Source: CBDCUW01 sp965222745 (lineage in GTDB: Bacteria > Planctomycetota > Planctomycetia > Pirellulales > Pirellulaceae). Taken from it: a stretch of DNA of 64,000 bases. The stretch spans positions 3,534,001 to 3,598,000 of the forward strand of contig CBDCUW010000005.1 in assembly GCA_965222745.1 (NCBI GenBank), read 5' to 3'. How positions within the stretch are numbered: the stretch's first letter is position 1; each line of letters opens with the position of its first letter. Under the pieces are notes generated by a model. It worked only from the letters and a program-made list of their open reading frames with translations, was not told where the DNA came from and did not search any database. The position numbers were made by a program, and so were the translations under genes. This document shows, one piece after another, positions 25,035-35,240 of this stretch.

Positions 25035-25066
25035 AACAGCTCTTCATCGGAAGATGAAGAGCTGTT
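25035..25066. terminator. Bidirectional terminator between convergent genes
   Basis: Perfect 14-bp stem AACAGCTCTTCATC / GATGAAGAGCTGTT with a GGAA tetraloop, followed by T residues on the plus strand and lying between the stop codons of the peroxiredoxin and the DUF3500 gene. Confidence 0.9.
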
Positions 25067-25095
25067 TTCGTTGCTGATCTTCGTTTCGTTTCCTG

Positions 25096-26112
25096 CTAGG
25101 AATTGGTTTTCACGTCGGCCGAATCGGCAACGTTGACCCAGACGTGAACGTGCGGCGCGCCGCGATAGTGCCAGACGAAGGAGGGTCCTTCCAGCCGCCA
25201 GTTGTCCCACACGCCGTCTTTGCCAAGATCATGGTCGGTGTAGAAAGAAAGGTGGCAGGCGTCGAGTCCGCCTTGCGTTTTCAGGCATTGCATCGCTTCG
25301 TCTTGATCGCTTTGACGATACATTTCGGTCAGCGTTCGCAGCACCTTCTGCAGATGTTCGCGCTGGTCGGGCGACATGTCGGAAACGGGCAGTCCGGTCA
25401 TGTTCCCTTTGGTACCTTTGAATGCCACGGCCTGTTCGCGCGGCGTTTTGGCGACCTTGGCCTGATTCTGCTGCTTGCCGTCCAACATTTTGTACAGATC
25501 GTTTGCGGCGATCGCTTGATTCCAAAAAACGTTGTCGGTGTGCTGCGGGTTTTCATTGAACTCCGGCGCGTGTCCGTAAAAGATCGGGCCGCCGAACGCG
25601 ACGTGATCGGTGGAGTTTCCGTCGCACCGCAGCGTCATGTGTCGCCCGGTGATGACCATCTCGAACTTGCCGTCGCCCGGTTTGCCGAAGATGGCGATGG
25701 ACTGCTCGTTGCCGAAACCACCGGCGTCATCTTCCAGCTGCTGGTAGTATCGCTCGTGCCAATCGGGATGGATGATTCCCTCGAACACGCTTTGAATCAA
25801 ATCGCGTTGATCGTCGCTGTAGAAATTGGCGTTGATTTCCGGTTTGGTGATATTCCAATTGTTGGCAACAAACGTGCGCAGAAGCCCACGTTTTTTGTCC
25901 TGATGGTTCCAATCAAAGCAAATGGTTTTCTTTTGCTTTTCGCTGAGCGTTCCGTAGAGCTGCTGGACAAGCGATTCGGCACTCGCCGACGATTTCGCAG
26001 CAGCCTCAGCGGCGCAAGCCGCCGGTCCCAGCGCCGCGCCAGCAGTCAGGGCGGCAGCTGTCCCCGCGGTGGTTTCTAAAAATGCACGCCGGTTGATCGA
26101 TCGACCCGTCAT
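25096..26112 (-). CDS. DUF3500 domain protein, Tat-exported
   Basis: 338 residues from ATG 26112. The N-terminus has a twin-arginine motif (INRRAFLETTAGTAAALT). The body matches DUF3500: KTICFDWNHQDKKRG, IHPDWHERYYQQ, SIAIFGKPGDGKFEMVITGRHMTLRCDG, GPIFYGHAPEFNE, and FVWHYRGAPHVHVWVNV at the end. Conserved His and Trp residues suggest a metal site, but function is unknown. It is transcribed towards the peroxiredoxin gene and separated from it by a terminator. Confidence 0.85.
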   Translation of the reverse strand: MTGRSINRRAFLETTAGTAAALTAGAALGPAACAAEAAAKSSASAESLVQQLYGTLSEKQKKTICFDWNHQDKKRGLLRTFVANNWNITKPEINANFYSDDQRDLIQSVFEGIIHPDWHERYYQQLEDDAGGFGNEQSIAIFGKPGDGKFEMVITGRHMTLRCDGNSTDHVAFGGPIFYGHAPEFNENPQHTDNVFWNQAIAANDLYKMLDGKQQNQAKVAKTPREQAVAFKGTKGNMTGLPVSDMSPDQREHLQKVLRTLTEMYRQSDQDEAMQCLKTQGGLDACHLSFYTDHDLGKDGVWDNWRLEGPSFVWHYRGAPHVHVWVNVADSADVKTNS

Positions 26113-26308
26113 CCCAAGAGTTCCTTATTTCGTTTGTGTTTCTCGTTGAAAGCAGTTGTCCCAGCCAACCGCGAGAGGCTCAACCCATCATTGTACGCTC
26201 TGGCTGGTCGATGGGGGGAAGTCTTTCCGAAGGACTCTCTCTACACGGGTGCAGGCGCGAATCGGATGTTTGTCGAGTGTGTCGACGTCCGCGCCCCTTC
26301 GCGGCTTC

Positions 26309-26365
26309 GTGCCTTTGTGTGAGCTTCCTTGGCGGCCGGGGCTGCAAAAGGTCACACAAAGGCAC
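26309..26365. repeat. Inverted repeat with 14-bp perfect arms
   Basis: GTGCCTTTGTGTGA (26309-26322) and its complement (26352-26365) around 29 bp. The rest of 26113-26405 shows no gene. Related in sequence to the element at 6881-6942. Confidence 0.7.
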
Positions 26366-26405
26366 CAAGACACGAAAACGAAGTTTTTCCTGCGGGCAGC
26401 GCTGA

Positions 26406-27782
<1,377 letters not shown>

Positions 27783-27884
27783 CGAATACCTTTCGGGTTG
27801 GTGGTTGAGTCGGAGGGAATGGTCGAAGTGGATGGGTGGAGGTCCCCTAGTGTAGCTGCTGCGACCGTCACTTTTGCAAGGAAC

Positions 27885-28259
27885 CTATTGGTCGGAATTC
27901 GGCGGCGACTTAGGTTTGACCAGGCAGTGGAAACCGACACAGGGTTCTTCCTGTTCGCGTTCATTTTCGGCCGCGTGCAGGATTTCTTGCACCTGCTTCA
28001 TCCGCTGGGGATTGAGTGCCGCGGAGATCACTCGCTGCTGCCCGTCAGGCCCCAGCATGACGGTCGTGATCACGGCGACTGTGTCGGGGTGCTGAAGGGC
28101 GCCGATGATATGTTCGCCCACCTGCTGTTCCGCATTTTTGATGGTCGTCACAAATTGAGCCATCTGCGCTCGATCCACTTTTTCGGCCACCTTCACTTGC
28201 GATATTTGGCCGGGGGGAGCGTTGGGATCGGGCTGATTCGGATCGGGGGTGTTGCTCAT
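27885..28259 (-). CDS. Conserved hypothetical protein
   Basis: 124 residues from ATG 28259. Pro/Asn/Asp-rich first 18 residues, then a soluble helical region (KVAEKVDRAQMAQFVTTIKN, VGEHIIGALQHPDTVAV), a short strand (VMLGPDGQQRVISAAL) and a C-terminal part with two Cys (PCVGFHCLVKPK). No signal peptide or membrane segment. No family recognised. It is divergent from the methyltransferase pair that follows. Confidence 0.65.
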   Translation of the reverse strand: MSNTPDPNQPDPNAPPGQISQVKVAEKVDRAQMAQFVTTIKNAEQQVGEHIIGALQHPDTVAVITTVMLGPDGQQRVISAALNPQRMKQVQEILHAAENEREQEEPCVGFHCLVKPKSPPNSDQ

Positions 28260-28368
28260 GGTAAATCGGCCACGTGAGACAAGTGATTTCGGTCAGATTT
28301 GGCTCCAATCGTAGCAGCCAGCGGGGAGATGCCCAAACACCCCGGCCAGCGGCAGTTCGATGTAGGCC

Positions 28369-28395
28369 GGCTTGTCCCAAGTCGGCGATCCCGGA
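28369..28395. repeat. Half copy of the GTAGGCCGGCTT repeat
   Basis: GTAGGCCGGCTTGTCCCAAG followed by TCGGCGA, without the distal arm. Upstream of the hypothetical protein gene. Confidence 0.55.
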
Positions 28396-28554
28396 ATCCC
28401 AACTCCCACCCCTGGAGGAATGCCCATTGCCCGTTCGCTAGCAAAGGCGTTTTGGCCTGCACTGAACATTGCTGTTGACTTGAAAAAGAAAGCATTGGAT
28501 GACTGCATTTGGCGGGAGGGTACCCGCGTGGAATGATCGAGATGGTTTCGGATT

Positions 28555-29427
28555 TTGGGGAGCCTGTGCGACGTGTTGAAGACCTGGAAGCAATGGAAGC
28601 GGCAGCGTAAGGAACAGCGCCAACAACGGAAACTTGCTCATCCCAGCGGTTATCCGGTCGACATGAATCGTGACGTGGTGGAGACGATCATTCGCGTCAA
28701 AGATTACACGATGACGTCGGTCGACCGATTGAACGGGCTGTGCGAAGCGGTTCGTTACATCACCTCGGTCGGCATCGAGGGAGACGTGGTGGAATGTGGT
28801 GTTTGGCGCGGCGGCAGCATGATGGCGGTCGCGGAGATGTTGCAGAAGTTCGATGATTGCGATCGTAACCTCCACCTGTTCGATACCTTTAGCGGGATGA
28901 GCGGGCCGACCAGCAACGATGTTTCGGCGCACGGTGACACAGCCGAATCGTTGCTGAAGACCCAATCGAAGGACGATCCCACCTCGGTCTGGTGCGTTTC
29001 GCCGCTGGACGAAGTGCGCCAGCACATGCAATCGACGGGATACCCCGAACAACGAATTTTTTACTATCCGGGAATGGTCGAAGAAACGATTCCCGACGGC
29101 GCGCCCGACAAGATCGCACTGCTGAGACTCGATACCGATTGGTACGAATCGACTCGTCATGAAATGAATCATCTCTTCCCGCGACTGGCCGACGGCGGCG
29201 TGTTGATCATTGACGACTACGGCCATTGGGAAGGTGCTCGTCGTGCGGTCGATGAGTACTTTGCCGAACATGGCATCGGCATGATGCTGCATCGGTTGGA
29301 CTACACCGGCCGAATCGGAATTCATCACCTGGGCATGGAACGGGCGAATCTTGGTGCCGGGCGTCCATCGCTACCAACCGCGAACCAAGTTCCGACTGCA
29401 AAGGGGCCTCTCAGTGACGTTGCCTAG
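28555..29427 (+). CDS. TylF/MycF-type class I methyltransferase
   Basis: 290 residues from TTG 28555 (in-frame GTG at 28573 is an alternative). A basic Lys/Arg/Gln-rich first 30 residues precedes a macrocin O-methyltransferase-like domain: VVECGVWRGGSMMAVAEML (SAM-binding), LHLFDTFSGMSGPT, KIALLRLDTDWYESTRHEM with metal-binding Asp, and GGVLIIDDYGHWEGARRAVDEYF. These enzymes methylate sugar hydroxyls. The next gene, another methyltransferase, overlaps its stop by a few bases, and a glycosyltransferase converges from the other side, suggesting glycan modification. Confidence 0.88.
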   Translation: MGSLCDVLKTWKQWKRQRKEQRQQRKLAHPSGYPVDMNRDVVETIIRVKDYTMTSVDRLNGLCEAVRYITSVGIEGDVVECGVWRGGSMMAVAEMLQKFDDCDRNLHLFDTFSGMSGPTSNDVSAHGDTAESLLKTQSKDDPTSVWCVSPLDEVRQHMQSTGYPEQRIFYYPGMVEETIPDGAPDKIALLRLDTDWYESTRHEMNHLFPRLADGGVLIIDDYGHWEGARRAVDEYFAEHGIGMMLHRLDYTGRIGIHHLGMERANLGAGRPSLPTANQVPTAKGPLSDVA

Positions 29428-30292
29428 CGATTCATTCACCAAGTTATTGAATGTTGGCTGCGGCCACTGTTACCACACCGACTGGACCAACATCGACTTG
29501 GTTGACCATGGGCCGGAAGTCCGCGGATACGACTTGCGGCAAGGACTTCCGTACGACGACGGATCGTTTGACGCGGTTTATCATTCGCACGTGTTGGAGC
29601 ACCTTACTCCCGAAGAAGCTCGCGCGATGCTGGCTGAATGTTGCCGCGTGTTGCGGGTGGGCGGAGTGATGCGGGTGGTGGTTCCCGACTTGGAGGGAAT
29701 CGCAACCGCCTATTTGCAGTCGGTCGAGGCAGCCGCCAGCGGTGACGCGGTTGCCAAAGCGAACCATCATTGGATGACGTTGGAACTGGTCGACCAGATG
29801 ACGCGGCAGCGCGGCGGCGGCCAGATGGGTCGGGTGATGAACCATCCCGAAACGATCAATCGCGATTTCATCCGGACCAGAATCGGCGGCCAAATGGATG
29901 ACGGTCCCAAAAATGGAATCAAGAAAACGCTGCGTCAGAGAGCATCTCGCACGTTGGCCGGATTCCGCAAACAACTCTCCCTGGCTGCCGTCACTTTATT
30001 CGACGGCAAAGTGGGACGAGCCGCCTACCGCGAAGGACGCTTTCGCCAATCGGGTGAAATCCATCGTTGGATGTACGACCGAGTCTCCTTGGCGATGCTG
30101 ATGACGGACGTTGGCCTCCGGCAGGTCACGGTTTGTCAGGCAGATCAAAGCAGCATCACCGACTTTGACGGATATCAACTGGACCGAGTTGGAAGCGTGG
30201 CCCGAAAACCCGATTCGCTGTACATGGAAGGAAGACGGGCGGCGGCCGATCAGGCTCCGTTCGTTTCGCGGGCGTCCAACAAGGCGGCGTAA
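29414..30292 (+). CDS. Class I SAM-dependent methyltransferase
   Basis: 292 residues from GTG 29414, which overlaps the end of the preceding gene; the frame is open further upstream but overlaps too far. SAM-binding motif LLNVGCGHCYHTDW, then DLRQGLPYDDGSFDAVYHSHVLEHL (truncated here: DAVYHSHVLEHLTPEEA) and VLRVGGVMRVVVPDLEG, the hallmark of type-11 methyltransferases acting on polysaccharide or lipid precursors. Translationally coupled to the TylF-like enzyme. Its last 43 bp overlap the end of the convergent glycosyltransferase gene. Confidence 0.87.
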   Translation: MTLPSDSFTKLLNVGCGHCYHTDWTNIDLVDHGPEVRGYDLRQGLPYDDGSFDAVYHSHVLEHLTPEEARAMLAECCRVLRVGGVMRVVVPDLEGIATAYLQSVEAAASGDAVAKANHHWMTLELVDQMTRQRGGGQMGRVMNHPETINRDFIRTRIGGQMDDGPKNGIKKTLRQRASRTLAGFRKQLSLAAVTLFDGKVGRAAYREGRFRQSGEIHRWMYDRVSLAMLMTDVGLRQVTVCQADQSSITDFDGYQLDRVGSVARKPDSLYMEGRRAAADQAPFVSRASNKAA

Positions 30293-31545
30293 AGGTCGAT
30301 GTAGTCTTTCGCTTCGCGGACATCGTGGTACTCCGCTTCGACCACTTCTCGAGCCATACGTCCCATCCTTTCGGCTTCGGGTCGGTTTTGAGCGAGCGAT
30401 CGCAGTTGATCACCTAGACCGATGGCGTCGCCGCAGGGCGCAAGCAGGCCAGTCTTTCCCGGACGTACAAAGTCGGGGATGCCGCCGGCATCGAATCCGA
30501 CAACTGGGGTACCACTGGCAAGCGCTTCCAATCCGGTCAGCGGCATGTTGTCCTCGGTCGACGGCAAAACAAAAACGTCGCAAGCCGAATAGATCAGCAC
30601 GCGGCGGGCAACTTCTTTGACAAACCCCATCGACTTCAGTGGCGGCAGCGGCGCCCGAACTTCGGGCAACTTGCCGCCGCCAAGCACCAAGCCCTGGACG
30701 TGATCCAAGTCGGCCACGCGTTGCAGGGCCTCCATCAGCGGCGCCGCTCCCTTGCGCCGGTTTTCGATGTCGGCAGCGCCGAACGAAAAGAGGAACCCAT
30801 CCGGATCCAGGCCCAATTGGGCGCGCGCTTTGGCTCGACCGACCGGCTGGTACTGGCTGAGCTTCAGGCCATAGGGGATGCATCGAAACGATCGGGCATG
30901 CTGAAAAACCGGGCTGCTCTGGGCCTGCTGCAACAACCATCGACTAGCGGCCACGACGTGCAAATTGACATCGGTGAGTGCTGCCTGCTTGATCTGATGA
31001 AACTGCCGGCTGATGTCGTCGGAATCAGGGCGGGGAAGCTGCGGACAGTTTCCGCAGCCGCTGCGGAATTGCTGGCAGTGATCGGCAAAATGACATCCGC
31101 CGGTAAACGGATTCATGTCGTGCAGCGTCCACACCACCGGCTGCTGGGGGGACAGCGAGCCGAAAAAGCTCCGATAGTCAATGAATTTGGCGACCCAGTG
31201 CAGGTGAATGATGTCGTCGGGCTGGCGGCGATGATTCGTCGGCGGCCACATCGTTCGGGGAGCACCGCGGGGTGAGGTAAAAATTTCGTTTCCTCGGGGG
31301 CGATTTCGCACCGTTCGTTTGAAACGGGAGCGATGAAGTCGAAACCGGAGGTAATCTGCCAGCCCGGACCAAGCCGACGCCGGCCACAGCGCGGGACAGA
31401 TATCATCGGGCAACGGTCCCGATTTCAACCTTGGCGGATAGTACAACCGGCATCGCACCCCTTGCTGCTTGAGCCCTTGATGAAGCTGCTTGGCCGCGTT
31501 GGCGGCACCTCCGTCGAGCAGCCCGGTGAGCAAATTGACGTTCAA
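30250..31545 (-). CDS. Glycosyltransferase family 4 protein
   Basis: 431 residues from TTG 31545. N-terminal LTGLLDGGAANAAKQLHQGL with the glycine turn of GT-B enzymes, DDIIHLHWVAKF, VVWTLHDMNPFTGGCHF, and a four-Cys segment (FADHCQQFRSGCGNCPQ) typical of a subgroup that includes exopolysaccharide transferases. The C-terminal nucleotide-sugar domain has FSFGAADIENRRKG, DVFVLPSTEDNMPLTGLEAL and GTPVVGFDAGGIPDFV. Transfers a sugar from an activated donor to a growing glycan at the membrane's inner side. Convergent and overlapping with the methyltransferases. Confidence 0.9.
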   Translation of the reverse strand: MNVNLLTGLLDGGAANAAKQLHQGLKQQGVRCRLYYPPRLKSGPLPDDICPALWPASAWSGLADYLRFRLHRSRFKRTVRNRPRGNEIFTSPRGAPRTMWPPTNHRRQPDDIIHLHWVAKFIDYRSFFGSLSPQQPVVWTLHDMNPFTGGCHFADHCQQFRSGCGNCPQLPRPDSDDISRQFHQIKQAALTDVNLHVVAASRWLLQQAQSSPVFQHARSFRCIPYGLKLSQYQPVGRAKARAQLGLDPDGFLFSFGAADIENRRKGAAPLMEALQRVADLDHVQGLVLGGGKLPEVRAPLPPLKSMGFVKEVARRVLIYSACDVFVLPSTEDNMPLTGLEALASGTPVVGFDAGGIPDFVRPGKTGLLAPCGDAIGLGDQLRSLAQNRPEAERMGRMAREVVEAEYHDVREAKDYIDLYAALLDARETNGA

Positions 31546-31741
31546 CGATCACTCCATTTTTAGCAGCTTCCCGGCTTTGCCCAAAAAAGGGGGAAGCGGA
31601 CAATGTATCAGACACCCCGTCATTGGCCTCGACGATCTTGGCGGCTGGCTGGTACATTGCCTGACTTGCCTAAATTTGGCGAGACCGATTGTTCACCGGG
31701 CCCTTTTACCCATTCTCGACTAGCTTGTAAGTGCGCTCACC

Positions 31742-32779
31742 GTGATCCTGATCCTCAAGAGCCAAGCCACGGATGAGCAGATCGAACACGTTTTGGAACG
31801 TGTCGAGGCGCTCGGCTTGCAGCATCATCTCAGCCGCGGCACTTACCGTACGATCGTCGGCATCATCGGTGATGAAGAAAAGCTGCGAGAGGAACCGCTT
31901 CGGGCGATCCCCGGTGTCGCGCAAGTGGTCCCGGTCCTTCCTCCCTACAAACTGGCCTCGCTGGATGCTCATCCCGAACCGAGCGTGATTGATGTTTCGG
32001 GAGTGAAAATAGGTGGCGGCAATCTTGGCATGATCGCCGGTCCGTGCAGCGTCGAAGATCGCGATCGCATGTTGCGGATTGGCGAAAGTGTTTGCCAGGC
32101 GGGTGCCAACCTGTTTCGCGGAGGCGCCTTCAAACCTCGCACCAGCCCCTATGCCTTTCAGGGACTTGGTGAAAAGGGACTCAAAATCTTGCGGGAAGTG
32201 GGCGATAAGTTCAGCATTCCAGTGGTCACCGAAGTGACCGATCCACGTTGCGTCGAACTGGTTTCCCAGTATGCCGACATGCTTCAAGTCGGCGCTCGCA
32301 ACATGCAAAACTTTGTCTTGCTTTCGGAAGTCGGCAGGTCACGTCGGCCGGTGCTGCTGAAACGGGGGATGAGCGCCACGATCAAAGATCTGTTGATGAG
32401 CGCCGAGTATGTGTTGTCGAAGGGAAACGCCAACGTGGTGTTGTGCGAGCGGGGAATCAAAAGTTTTGATCCGGCGACTCGAAATCTGTTCGACGTGGCA
32501 GCAGTGCCGGTCGTTCGTTCGTTGACTCATCTGCCGATCATCGTCGACCCGTCCCATGCCACCGGCCGTCCCGATTGCATTCCGCCCTGTGCGATGGCTG
32601 GCCTGGCGGCTGGCGCTGACGGTGTTCACGTGGAAGTTCACGATTGTCCCGAAGAAGCAAAAAGCGACGGGCCTCAGGCGTTGTTGCCCGATCAATACCG
32701 TGAGCTGGCTGGCCAAATGAAGAAGCTTGCCCAGCTGCTTGGAAAAACAATTTCACCGCGTCCGGAGACCCTGGTTTGA
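31742..32779 (+). CDS. aroF: 3-deoxy-7-phosphoheptulonate synthase (DAHP synthase)
   Basis: 345 residues from GTG 31742. The first 70 residues are the ferredoxin-like regulatory domain of the AroA(beta)/AroF type (MILILKSQATDEQIEHVLE). The catalytic barrel follows: MIAGPCSVEDRDRM, GANLFRGGAFKPRTSPYAFQ, VVTEVTDPRC, DMLQVGARNMQNF, RPVLLKRGMSATI, CERGIKSFD, PIIVDPSHATG and GVHVEVH. It condenses phosphoenolpyruvate and erythrose 4-phosphate, the first step of aromatic biosynthesis. The stop overlaps the start region of tpiA (TTGA), so both are coupled. Confidence 0.95.
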   Translation: MILILKSQATDEQIEHVLERVEALGLQHHLSRGTYRTIVGIIGDEEKLREEPLRAIPGVAQVVPVLPPYKLASLDAHPEPSVIDVSGVKIGGGNLGMIAGPCSVEDRDRMLRIGESVCQAGANLFRGGAFKPRTSPYAFQGLGEKGLKILREVGDKFSIPVVTEVTDPRCVELVSQYADMLQVGARNMQNFVLLSEVGRSRRPVLLKRGMSATIKDLLMSAEYVLSKGNANVVLCERGIKSFDPATRNLFDVAAVPVVRSLTHLPIIVDPSHATGRPDCIPPCAMAGLAAGADGVHVEVHDCPEEAKSDGPQALLPDQYRELAGQMKKLAQLLGKTISPRPETLV

Positions 32780-33531
32780 CTCGCCGAATGTTGATTGCTG
32801 GCAACTGGAAGATGAACACCCGCCGCGCCGCGGCATCAGAACTCGCTCGCGGTGTGGTCGCGGCAGCGGGCGATGAACCGACCGTGGACATCGCGCTGTG
32901 CCCACCCCATGTCTACTTGTCCGATGTCGCCGACGCCGTGGCTGGAACGCCGATCGAGCTTGGTGCACAAAATCTGTACGCCGCTGACGACGGCGCGTTC
33001 ACTGGCGAGATCAACGCTGGGATGCTCAGCGACGTCGGTTGCCGTTACGTCATTCTTGGTCACAGTGAACGCCGCACGTTGATGGGCGAAACCGATGCCC
33101 AAGTCAACAAAAAACTGCACACGGCGCTGGCCGGCAATTTGATTCCGATCGTCTGTGTTGGCGAAACGCTGGAAGACCGCGAAGCGGGCCGAACCGAGAA
33201 AGTGGTCGAAACACAGCTACGGGGATCGTTGGCGGAATTGGATGAAGTGCGAGCGGCCGGAATCGTGATCGCCTACGAGCCCGTTTGGGCGATCGGCACC
33301 GGCAAAACCGCCACTCCCGAGCAGGCCGAAGAGGTTCACGCGTTCATCCGCAAGCTACTTGGCCAGCTGTTTACTGACGACGTGGCTGCCCAGATTCGGA
33401 TCCAATACGGCGGCAGTGTCAAACCGGCCAACGCCAAGGAACTGATGGGCCAGACGAATATCGACGGGGCGTTGGTCGGCGGCGCCAGTTTAAAAGCGGA
33501 CGATTTTGCTGGCATCATCGCCGCATCGTAA
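32776..33531 (+). CDS. tpiA: Triosephosphate isomerase
   Basis: 251 residues from TTG 32776 (overlapping the aroF stop), or 247 from ATG 32788; the MLIAGNWKMN start of the family favours either closely. Catalytic Lys in AGNWKMN, His in VILGHSERR, Glu in IAYEPVWAIGTGKTA and phosphate-binding IQYGGSVKPANA. Interconverts dihydroxyacetone phosphate and glyceraldehyde 3-phosphate in glycolysis. Full length. secG follows, as in many bacteria. Confidence 0.97.
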   Translation: MTRRMLIAGNWKMNTRRAAASELARGVVAAAGDEPTVDIALCPPHVYLSDVADAVAGTPIELGAQNLYAADDGAFTGEINAGMLSDVGCRYVILGHSERRTLMGETDAQVNKKLHTALAGNLIPIVCVGETLEDREAGRTEKVVETQLRGSLAELDEVRAAGIVIAYEPVWAIGTGKTATPEQAEEVHAFIRKLLGQLFTDDVAAQIRIQYGGSVKPANAKELMGQTNIDGALVGGASLKADDFAGIIAAS

Positions 33532-33594
33532 ACAACACCACCGGCGTCCGCTTGGGTCGCCTTGGAAAAAACCACCACCGGAAATCATTTGGGA

Positions 33595-34254
33595 ATGACA
33601 ATGAGCTTTTTGTTTCTCGGAACGCTGGTCGGCGCGCTCCTTGGCTGGCTGATGGGTTTCCTTTCGGTCTTCTTGATCATGTTGATCCTGATTCAACGCG
33701 GCAAGGGAGGCGGATTGACCGGAGCCCTGGGCGGCCCCGGCGGCCAAAGTGCTTTCGGCAGCAAGGCGGGGGATACTTTCACCGTGATCACCATCGTGGT
33801 CGCAGCGCTGTGGGGATTCACTTGCGCCTTCACCATGTGGAAGGAAGGAACTCACGCCACCACGATCACCAACAAAGCCAACCTTACCGCTGGCCCCGAT
33901 GACGATGCCGAAGACAACAGCACCAACTCGATTCAAATTCCACCGGCTGGCGGTGGCCTTGGACTCGGCAGCGGCAGCGATCAAGACGATTCGACGACGC
34001 CGTCGATGAGCCTGTCGCCGGCGGGCGGTCAGTCGGACGAGGCGACCGAAGGCACTGACACGGACTCGACCGACAGCGGCGATTCAGCCGATGGCAGCGC
34101 TTCGCCAGACGAAAGTGACGACTCGGACGATTCGGCCCCCTCCAACGATTCGGCCCCCTCCAACGATTCGGCCCCGTCCAACGATTCGGCCCCGTCCAAC
34201 GATTCGGCCCCGTCCAACGATTCGGCCCCGTCCAACGATTCGGGCGATAACTAG
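33595..34254 (+). CDS. secG: Preprotein translocase subunit SecG with long repeat-bearing C-terminal tail
   Basis: About 219 residues from ATG 33595 (alternatives 33562 TTG and 33601 ATG). The first 90 residues carry two membrane segments around the family motif LIMLILIQRGKGGGL and GGPGGQSAFGSKAGD, as in SecG. SecG normally ends near 80-110 residues; here an extra acidic, Ser/Asp-rich tail of over 120 residues follows, ending in six copies of the hexapeptide DSAPSN. The tail is probably disordered. The position between tpiA and yicC fits a housekeeping gene. Confidence 0.9.
   Translation: MTMSFLFLGTLVGALLGWLMGFLSVFLIMLILIQRGKGGGLTGALGGPGGQSAFGSKAGDTFTVITIVVAALWGFTCAFTMWKEGTHATTITNKANLTAGPDDDAEDNSTNSIQIPPAGGGLGLGSGSDQDDSTTPSMSLSPAGGQSDEATEGTDTDSTDSGDSADGSASPDESDDSDDSAPSNDSAPSNDSAPSNDSAPSNDSAPSNDSAPSNDSGDN
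34129..34236 (+). repeat. Six tandem 18-bp repeats in secG
   Basis: Unit GATTCGGCCCCGTCCAAC six times with a C/G difference in the first two copies, followed by a partial seventh. In frame, so the copy number can change without breaking the gene. Confidence 0.95.
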
Positions 34255-34260
34255 CATCGC

Positions 34261-35181
34261 ATGGCTCCAACATCCAGCAACGTGCGTAGCATGACCGGCC
34301 AAGGTCATGCGACGGGCGAGAGTGAATTCGGACGCGTTTCGGTGGAGCTGCGCACGGTCAACAACCGCGGCTTCAAATGCACGCAGCGGCTCAGCGACTC
34401 TCTTGCTTCTTTCGAGAATCGCATCGAGGCGCTGACCAGGTCCCTGATTCATCGCGGTACGGTTCATCTGTCGGTCTACTGGCGGCGCCCCAGCAGCGAC
34501 AACCTGCCCAACATTGATACCGAGGTATTGAAGGCGTACTGCATGCGGCTGAAGGAGGTGCAGGATTCGGTCGGAAGCGCTGCCACATCGATCGATTTGT
34601 CGGCATTGATGACTTTGCCGGGAGTGATCGTCGCCTCGCGCGAAGATCGCCAAGACAGTGAACCACTTTGGGAGTTTGTTCGCGAAGTGATCACGGCGGC
34701 CATCGACAACCTCAACCAGATGCGGGCGATCGAAGGTGCTCACATGGCCGAGACGTTGCAGGAGGATTGCGTTCAGATTGGCGAGCGTTTGCAAGTGATC
34801 GCCCGGTTGGCACCGCGTGCGGTTGATGTCTACCGCAATCGATTGGAGACGAAAATTCGCCGGGTGCTTGAAGAGCGCCAGATGGAGGTCCAGACGGTCG
34901 ATTTGCTCCGCGAAGTGCAGATCTATGCCGACCGCAGTGACGTCAGCGAGGAAATCACGCGGCTGGGCAGTCACCTAAAGATGTTCCTGGGCGTCTTGTC
35001 GGGCGACGGCGCCTCGCAGCGCGAACCGACCGGCCGGAAGCTTGACTTTGTGATTCAGGAGATGTTCCGCGAAACCAATACGATCGGCAGCAAAGCGGCC
35101 GACGCCGAAGTTTCGGCCGAAGTGGTGGAAATCAAATGTGCGATTGAACGAATGCGGGAACTTGTCCAGAATCTGGAATAG
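34261..35181 (+). CDS. yicC: YicC/YloC family endoribonuclease
   Basis: 306 residues from ATG 34261, 6 bp after secG. Starts with the family signature MTGQGHATGE (residues 11-20), then VSVELRTVNNRGFKCTQRLS and SLIHRGTVHLSVYW. The C-terminal part has SDVSEEITRLGSHLKMF, the GRKLDFVIQEMFRETNTIGSK signature (given in part: LDFVIQEMFRETNTIGSK) and VEIKCAIERMREL. YicC-type proteins are metal-dependent endoribonucleases acting in RNA turnover. Gene order yicC-gmk-rpoZ-coaBC is conserved widely and is kept here. Confidence 0.95.
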   Translation: MAPTSSNVRSMTGQGHATGESEFGRVSVELRTVNNRGFKCTQRLSDSLASFENRIEALTRSLIHRGTVHLSVYWRRPSSDNLPNIDTEVLKAYCMRLKEVQDSVGSAATSIDLSALMTLPGVIVASREDRQDSEPLWEFVREVITAAIDNLNQMRAIEGAHMAETLQEDCVQIGERLQVIARLAPRAVDVYRNRLETKIRRVLEERQMEVQTVDLLREVQIYADRSDVSEEITRLGSHLKMFLGVLSGDGASQREPTGRKLDFVIQEMFRETNTIGSKAADAEVSAEVVEIKCAIERMRELVQNLE

Positions 35182-35240
35182 GTGGTGGCTTACTGTTCCG
35201 TGAGGTGATTTTTCCGGCCGCAAGAGGGGGGAGAGAGACC

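Noticed and set aside
34129..34236. CRISPR-like regular repeat
   Set aside because: Units are contiguous 18-mers without spacers and code for a hexapeptide repeat in secG.
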